64,000 nt of DNA, taken from positions 547,984,488-548,048,487 of the forward strand of contig NC_081412.1 in NCBI RefSeq assembly GCF_030272615.1. The letters run 5' to 3'. How positions within the stretch are numbered: position 1 is the first letter of the stretch; each line of letters opens with the position of its first letter. This document shows, piece after piece, positions 58,141 through 64,000 of the stretch. The translations under genes were made by a program, and so were the position numbers. This DNA is from Cryptomeria japonica (lineage: Eukaryota; Streptophyta; Pinopsida; Cupressales; Cupressaceae). Under the pieces are notes generated by a model. That model was given only the letters and a program-made list of their open reading frames with translations. It ran no database searches and was not told where the DNA came from.

Positions 58141-60134
58141 ATCTTATCTTCATCATCTTGATCATATCTATTTTTGCATCTTGCATCCTTGGTTTTTATA
58201 TCATCATCTTATCCATTCACTAGGATCTCAGTTGCATCCATTTTGATCCTAGAATCATCATTTAAACTCGTTCTCTAGGTTGACATCTAAGAGATCAAGT
58301 GCTCTTCCAAGTGAGGGCCACCTCGAATCTTAAGGATCTTTAGGGATAGAGGAGCATGGAACGATTTTGAGAGTTTTTGGTTCACTAACATGTTTTTGTG
58401 ATTACTAACTCCATTGCATTGTTTCATGTGTATGTTTGAGATGTTTTCCCCTCTTGCAAGATGATACCACATTTCTGGCATACAAAAACAATCCTTACAA
58501 AATTCCATTAAGGAGACTCTAATTTCTCTACAATGAATCATTCAATTTCACTTTTTGAATTCAAAATTTTCTAAAATTCAATTTTATGAAAAGCCAAAAA
58601 TTACATGCAAACTCGAGCTTCAAATTTTAAATTTTTCAAAAAATGAAAAGTTCCCTTTAGCTTAAAACACTCACAACAACCATTTCCAACTATCAATTTT
58701 TTTTGTTGGCATTTCAAAAAAATGCATTATGAGGGCACAAATGGGAAGTTTTCAAAATTTTAAAAAATAAAATAAATTCCTATTTATAATTTAAATGAAA
58801 AAATAGATTAAGTGCAATAATTCTCCACCAATCACATACAAAATAATTAAAATAAAAATGATGCACAAAGAAAACAAAATGAATTTAACTTACCTCCAAA
58901 TTTGCAAATAAAATATTTACGTAAAACTCTACACACATAGTGAGAGAGAAAATGCAATCCGATGCACAAGCACATGCCTATTCCTATCCCATTGCTTTGA
59001 ATCACACTCCATTTCACTTACAAACACATTCCCCATTTAAATTTGAAAATTTGGCAAGAGAAGGATTTTGGGAGCAATTTCTTCCAAAAGAAAAGAATGA
59101 GAAATAATTAAGTCTTTTTCGTTTTTCCTATTTTTTATATTTTGCTAATTTATTTATTTTATTTTTCTATTCTATTTTAGAAACACCTTTCAAACACAAA
59201 TTTTGCATTTCTTATTAAATCATTTGCAATCTTTAGTCAAATACAATTAAATTGAATATAAACAAGCATTTAAAACCCATTGATTTTTTTTTTAAATTAA
59301 ACAATATAAATTTCTTTTTATTTCATTTAATTGAATTTCACTTTAATTCTCACCCAAGTCACATAAGATATTTAAATGTATAATAATTAATATCTAAAAT
59401 TTAAATTCATAATTTAATTTCATAAATTATACTTTTCCAGTTATTTTATAGAAAATGTAAAATTAAACAAAACCATAATGAAGCATTTACGTGTATTACA
59501 CAATATAAAAAGACTATGAAATTGTAACTAATTCAATTCCAAGCTAACATAGGTTCGAACATGCAACAGACCATACTCGCTACAAGTGCAATTAAGGGAT
59601 ACCATAGGGTAAGCCAATGTGACATCTTTGAAATGACCACCGTTGAGGAACAACTTAGACTTGTCTAGCCAAGTGAAGAAATAACCTCGTACCTAAAACC
59701 ACTCATGTCAGGGTATGTTCTCAATGTATATATAGACAAAACACACCATATTAAAAATACCTAGTGAGGTACATCATCATATAAACATCTAACTCATAGT
59801 ATCGAAACATCATCATATTGTAATCACAATCAATCCACACTTGAATAATATTTCGCACATCTTTAAATTAAACCATTAAAATACACCATGCATATAAAAT
59901 TACAAAACACGAATAGTCGACACGTTGAGGAACCATATCTCAAACATGTAAGTGATCCAACCACACAACACAGAACAAGAGCACAAGTCATAAGAAAATG
60001 GTGAAGTTGAACCACCACCAAACATTCACAACAAGCACAAGCATTAGGAAAGCCTATGCAACTCATAACACACAGTCGAAAAATAATGTCAAGATCCACA
60101 CCTCAAGGTTGCAAACAAGAGGGGCACTACAGAT
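58141..60134. other. AT-rich non-coding region
   Basis: Long A/T-rich stretches; ATCATC-type words at 58140-58270; a more complex segment at 59520-60130 (GACCACCGTTGAGGAACAAC and GTTGAGGAACCATATCTC, about 310 bases apart). I see no gene or intact element. Confidence 0.4.
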
Positions 60135-61375
60135 CTTATTCACCCAAGAATATGTCATTCCAAATTCTAGGGATACCTACAAATGTTAGTTGATTGTGTC
60201 AGATCATATGTAACTATATGAAAAATATTTATGGTGATGAACTAAAAAATATTTCTAAGGGTCTGAGGCAAAAGTCTTCAATTTTAATGATTTGATAATC
60301 AATACTAGGGTTTCTGGGCCTTCTAAACATAATAGAAGGGTTCACTTTTGAACCAAAATACTCTAAAATATCAACTACCTTGTAGATTTAGCAACCACCT
60401 CCCAACTTGAAACCCTAATATATTTGGTCTCATGTGTACAATTTGGACAAAACAAAAGGCAAAAAATACTTTCTCAAATGCTCTGAATTCACTGATGATT
60501 CCAATTTACACCAAAGTACACACAACAAAAATCAAGCTTGATTATCTTCTATATTGAGAAGAGGCTTATAAATTTGAAGCTTTGATAGCATGTTAGAGTC
60601 ACCAATGGACTCAAGTCTCTAGGATCACTTGAAAAATGAAAAGATGCCTTCCACAAGAGAACAACAAGAGAAAAATAATGCTCGATTATGGGCACAATGG
60701 ATTATATTTATTGATATAGACTTTTCATCACTATATATATTACATATGATTCCTTGCTTGTATAGGCAAATTTGAGAGATAAGATGAGGTAGCATTGTGG
60801 CAAGTGTCTTAATTCTATATAATATGACATAAAAATCTAATGTCAAGATACTATAAGATAAAATGATAGCTAAGCCCTCCTAGAAATATTCCTAAGTCCC
60901 TAAGTAAACTTGATATGTGAACATGTACGAAAAGGGCCTAACAAATGTTTAATTAGATAATGTACCTTATCCACACTACAAAGGGGGAAATTGATTAGGA
61001 AACACTCATGTTCACACCAAAAATATCATTCCATTGCATTCAAATGCATATTGGTCACAATTTGATGTAATATTATCTTACAAATTCATTATTGCAAATT
61101 GATGGTTTTTGTTTTATTTCTTGTGGAAGGAACTTTTGGTTTAGGTGATTTTAGGAACTTAAGTCCTTGAGTGACTCTAACACTTTCCCTTATTACATAT
61201 GTTTTCAATATAATATGTTACCTATGTGTTATTAAATGATGATTAATTTTACTACTTTTACATGTTTTATCATGTTGATGTATTTTTTCTCTATACCTCC
61301 AATTCGTTCATCCTTTAAAGGCAACCAATTAGAGGGGCAATACATGTTATTAATATTCATTTTGTGTGTTATTCT
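60135..61375. repeat. About 1.2-kb dispersed repeat, copy 1
   Basis: Aligns by eye with 62865-64000, about 2.7 kb away: shared words include TTGATAATC, GACTCAAG, AAGATGCCTT, TACAAAGGGGG and ATTCATTTTGTGTGTTAT. Divergence looks high (roughly 75-80% identity). Confidence 0.75.
60591..61182. mobile_element. Long-inverted-repeat element, copy 1
   Basis: Ends TGTTAGAGTCAC and its exact inverse GTGACTCTAACA. Inverted similarity continues inward for about 80 bases (GGACTCAAG / CTTAAGTCC; CCTTCCACAAGA / TCTTGTGGAAGG). 592 bp, no ORF. Looks like a MITE or foldback element, or a short LTR-like unit. No target duplication seen. Confidence 0.6.
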
Positions 61376-62864
61376 TTTTTAGTGATCGAATCACACTCAT
61401 TCCAATGCTAAGAAGACTTTACCAACCTTTCTACATTGTTAGAATCTCTTGTCTAGTTAGACATCTATTATTTTTTATGCTTAGTTGGACTCATACCACT
61501 TCCTGCTTAGACAAAATATTCAATACTTCCCTTTTTTACTTTTACTATTTTGAAATATAGTTTTGAGTTGTAGTTAGTGCCTATTTAAAATATGTGATAT
61601 ATGTTATTTATTGTACATTTGTCTTCTTTTTTTTGAGTTTTGATGGAGCACTTATTGTGAGGATTGTACAAGAATTAGTCATATTCATACCCTTTTGATT
61701 ATTCAAATTTTTTACTTTCCATATTGAATGCTTGATTTTTACTTTTGCATGCATCCTTTTAGTAATTCACATGCACATTACAATAAAAAATTATTGTGAA
61801 TAACACAATGAACCCAATGCCATTTTCCCTTTTATTTTGAGCCTACTTTGACAAGGTTGACCTTTATACATGGATTATTATGCAAGTTGGAAAATAACCT
61901 TATCCCAACTTTATTCTATTTCCAAAAAATACAAGAGTCTACACTTACATGCTAAATCCATCATTCACCTCCCTAGTTCATATATATGGGTGTAGAATTA
62001 GCTTAGGTTAGTTTAGTGCATGTGGATTTGAACCCTTAACTTTTAAATTTAAAAACTTAAATTGGACCTATGTTCCCACTTTCCCACTAGCTAATTTGAG
62101 TGAATTATATCAAATTGTACACAAGGGTGATATATTTGAAGACACATGTAATCCATTTGCATACCACATAGAGATTTAGGTTCAAGAACATTCACGATAC
62201 ATCCATAAAGAGCATACCAAGAGCTACAACATTTCATCATATGATTGCATCATCATCGTAAGCATATTGCATACTTTACCTATAATAGTCATTCATCACC
62301 ATTAAAATTGTCATTAGGAGTTTCACCAAGGGAGAATCCCCTACCTAGCAAAATCCTCAACAATGTTCCCAATAAAATAGCTATTCATTTGTTACAAGCA
62401 CAAACACAAAGGCAAATATGTTATAGCAACTCAAATTAGATAAGTTTAGATCTAGTATCTTAAAATGTATTTCACTTACAAATTTAGCTTCACACTTGTG
62501 TAAGCAAACAAAACAACCATAGAAATTTCATAAGAAAATACCCAGTCAATTGTTACAAGCACAAACACAAATATAAATATGTTATAATGACTCAAATTAG
62601 AAAATTTTAGATCTATACCCCTAGATTCAATTTCACTCACAATTTCAGTTTCACCAATGCACCACCCTCGGGTACTTGGTGCTTAAGCTCCCCACTGCGT
62701 ATATGGTCTCCCATGGATGGTAAAAACTTAATTGAGATCTAAGAAAAAATTAATATAAAAAAAACCCAAAATTTAAAAAATCATCAAACATATCATTGAT
62801 ATATTACTAGCATAAAAGGTGGCATAAGCACCGCATAATGCTAACATAGGAAATATGTAGAGAA
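61376..62864. other. AT-rich spacer between the two repeat copies
   Basis: No gene. Contains a direct duplication of about 161 bp: TTACAAGCACAAACACAAA at 62392 and 62553, with ATATGTTATA and TTTTAGATCTA conserved after it. Confidence 0.5.
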
Positions 62865-64000
62865 TATTCACCTAAAATATATGTCAATCCAAATTCTACC
62901 AATTCCTATAGATGTTAAGCTATATGAATTCTATATGACTTTATGAATGATATTTATGTCAATTCAAATTCAAAATATCTTCTAAGGGCTCGAGGAAAAA
63001 GTCTCTGATTTCAACAATTTGATAATCGATCTTAGGGCTTTCAGACCTTATAGATGTAATGACAGGGTCTACTTTGGCCTAAAGTACTCCAAAATATAAA
63101 CTACCTTCTAGATATAACAAGCACCTCCCAACTTAAAACCACAACAGATTTGGCCTCGTCTGTCCAATTTGGATGAAACAAAAGGTGAAGTCCAATTTAC
63201 ACCAAATTACACCCAGTTAAAATATCAAGCTTGATTACCTCCCAAATTTGAGAAGGAGCTTTCATATTTGAAGCTATGATGCCATGTTAGAGTCACCAAT
63301 GGACTCAAGCGTCCAAGATCACCTTTTAAAACAAAAAGATGCCTTTCACAAGATTAAAAAAGAAAAGAAAAACAATTCTTGATTATGGGCATGATGGACT
63401 AGATTAATTGATAGATTTTTCATCAAAATATGTACATATAATGCCTAGCATATATAGGTAAGGTTGAGAGATAGGACTAGCTAAGATTATGTCAAGTGTC
63501 TTAATCTTATACAACAGGTCCACAAAAATTTAATGTCAAGATAAGATTTAAGCTAAGATGAAAACTAAGACCTAACTAATGTCTAGTTACATAATGTACC
63601 TTGTTCACACTACAAAGGGGGTGATTGGTTCGGAAACACCCCTATTCACATCAATGATTTCATTTTGTTGCATATTGATAAAAAATTGATATGATATTAT
63701 CTTGCATCAATTATTGCAAATTGATGCTTTTTTCTTTTCAATCTCGTGGAAGGAAGTTTTGGTTGCATATGACCCTAGGAGCTTAAGTCCATGAGTGTCT
63801 CTAACACTTTCTCTTATTACATATATTTTCATTATAATATGTTACCTATGTTTTATCACATGATGATATCTTTTACCACTTTTACATGTTTTATCATGTA
63901 GATATATTTGTTCTCTTTACCTCTAATTCATTCATCCTTTGTAGGTAACCAATTAGAGGGAATATATGTTCTAGTAAAATTCATTTTGTGTGTTATACTT
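62865..64000. repeat. About 1.1-kb dispersed repeat, copy 2 (runs off the window)
   Basis: Second, diverged copy of 60135-61375 in the same orientation, cut by the window edge near its expected end. Confidence 0.75.
63285..63806. mobile_element. Long-inverted-repeat element, copy 2
   Basis: 522 bp; starts TGTTAGAGTCACC and ends GTGTCTCTAACA (one mismatch in the inverse). It sits at the same place in the larger repeat as copy 1, so it was there before the duplication. Confidence 0.6.

Noticed and set aside
58141-64000. Host gene exons in the AT-rich right end
   Set aside because: ORFs here are all under 90 codons, A/T-driven and without domains or convincing splice structure.

Overview
The window is nuclear DNA of a large-genome land plant. 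It is AT-rich, almost free of host genes, and packed with nested LTR retrotransposons, some about 19 kb long. Element size, spacing and LTR style suggest a gymnosperm such as a conifer; that is inference. I found no intact host protein gene, tRNA, rRNA or CRISPR array. Every coding region I can support belongs to, or looks like, a mobile element, and all are broken by in-frame stops or frameshifts.

Layout. (1) 1-1310: 3' end and LTR of a Ty1/copia element on the + strand, cut off at its far end. (2) 1310-3382 plus 22908-25776: element A, a Ty3/gypsy chromovirus-like element on the - strand (gag, protease, RT, RNase H, integrase, one LTR, tRNA-Met-type PBS). (3) 3383-22907: element B, a 19.5-kb Tat-like Ty3/gypsy element inserted into A's RT with a perfect GGTAC target duplication. 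It has a single-frame gag-pol with a G-patch-like segment and a second, archaeal-type RNase H, a tRNA-Trp PBS, and an antisense plant-mobile-domain (PMD) gene. A solo LTR (D) sits inside it. (4) 25925-28925: a decayed, multi-exon, gene-like region I do not recognise. (5) 29631-30477 and 49011-49378: a tandem array of about 357-bp units, split by element C (30478-49010), a second 18.5-kb Tat-like element carrying an unrelated sense-strand accessory ORF of about 1050 codons, and then by solo LTR E (49379-51018). (6) 51606-56017: a decayed, intron-containing transposase-like gene on the - strand with a candidate DDE-type core, interrupted by solo LTR F (51704-53158). (7) 56018-58140: its upstream region, with large GA microsatellites. 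(8) 58141-64000: AT-rich non-coding DNA with a diverged repeat of about 1.1-1.2 kb seen twice, each copy holding a 520-590-bp long-inverted-repeat element.

The most interesting pattern is shared by otherwise unrelated elements. Each non-canonical ORF (PMD gene of B, accessory ORF of C, gene-like region at 26 kb, transposase at 51-56 kb) is preceded by an array of short, palindromic, CpG-containing motifs that differs from element to element: AGCGCT in B, ATCGAT/TCGATGA in C, CGCGTACGCG-like in the two gene-like elements. B repeats its own motif next to the 5' LTR in the opposite orientation, and C has a CTCGTACGAG array there. In B the array lies in what appears to be the first intron of the PMD gene. 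This resembles an element-specific protein/target-array pairing of the kind known for the VANC proteins of Arabidopsis VANDAL transposons. The link to any binding protein is inference.
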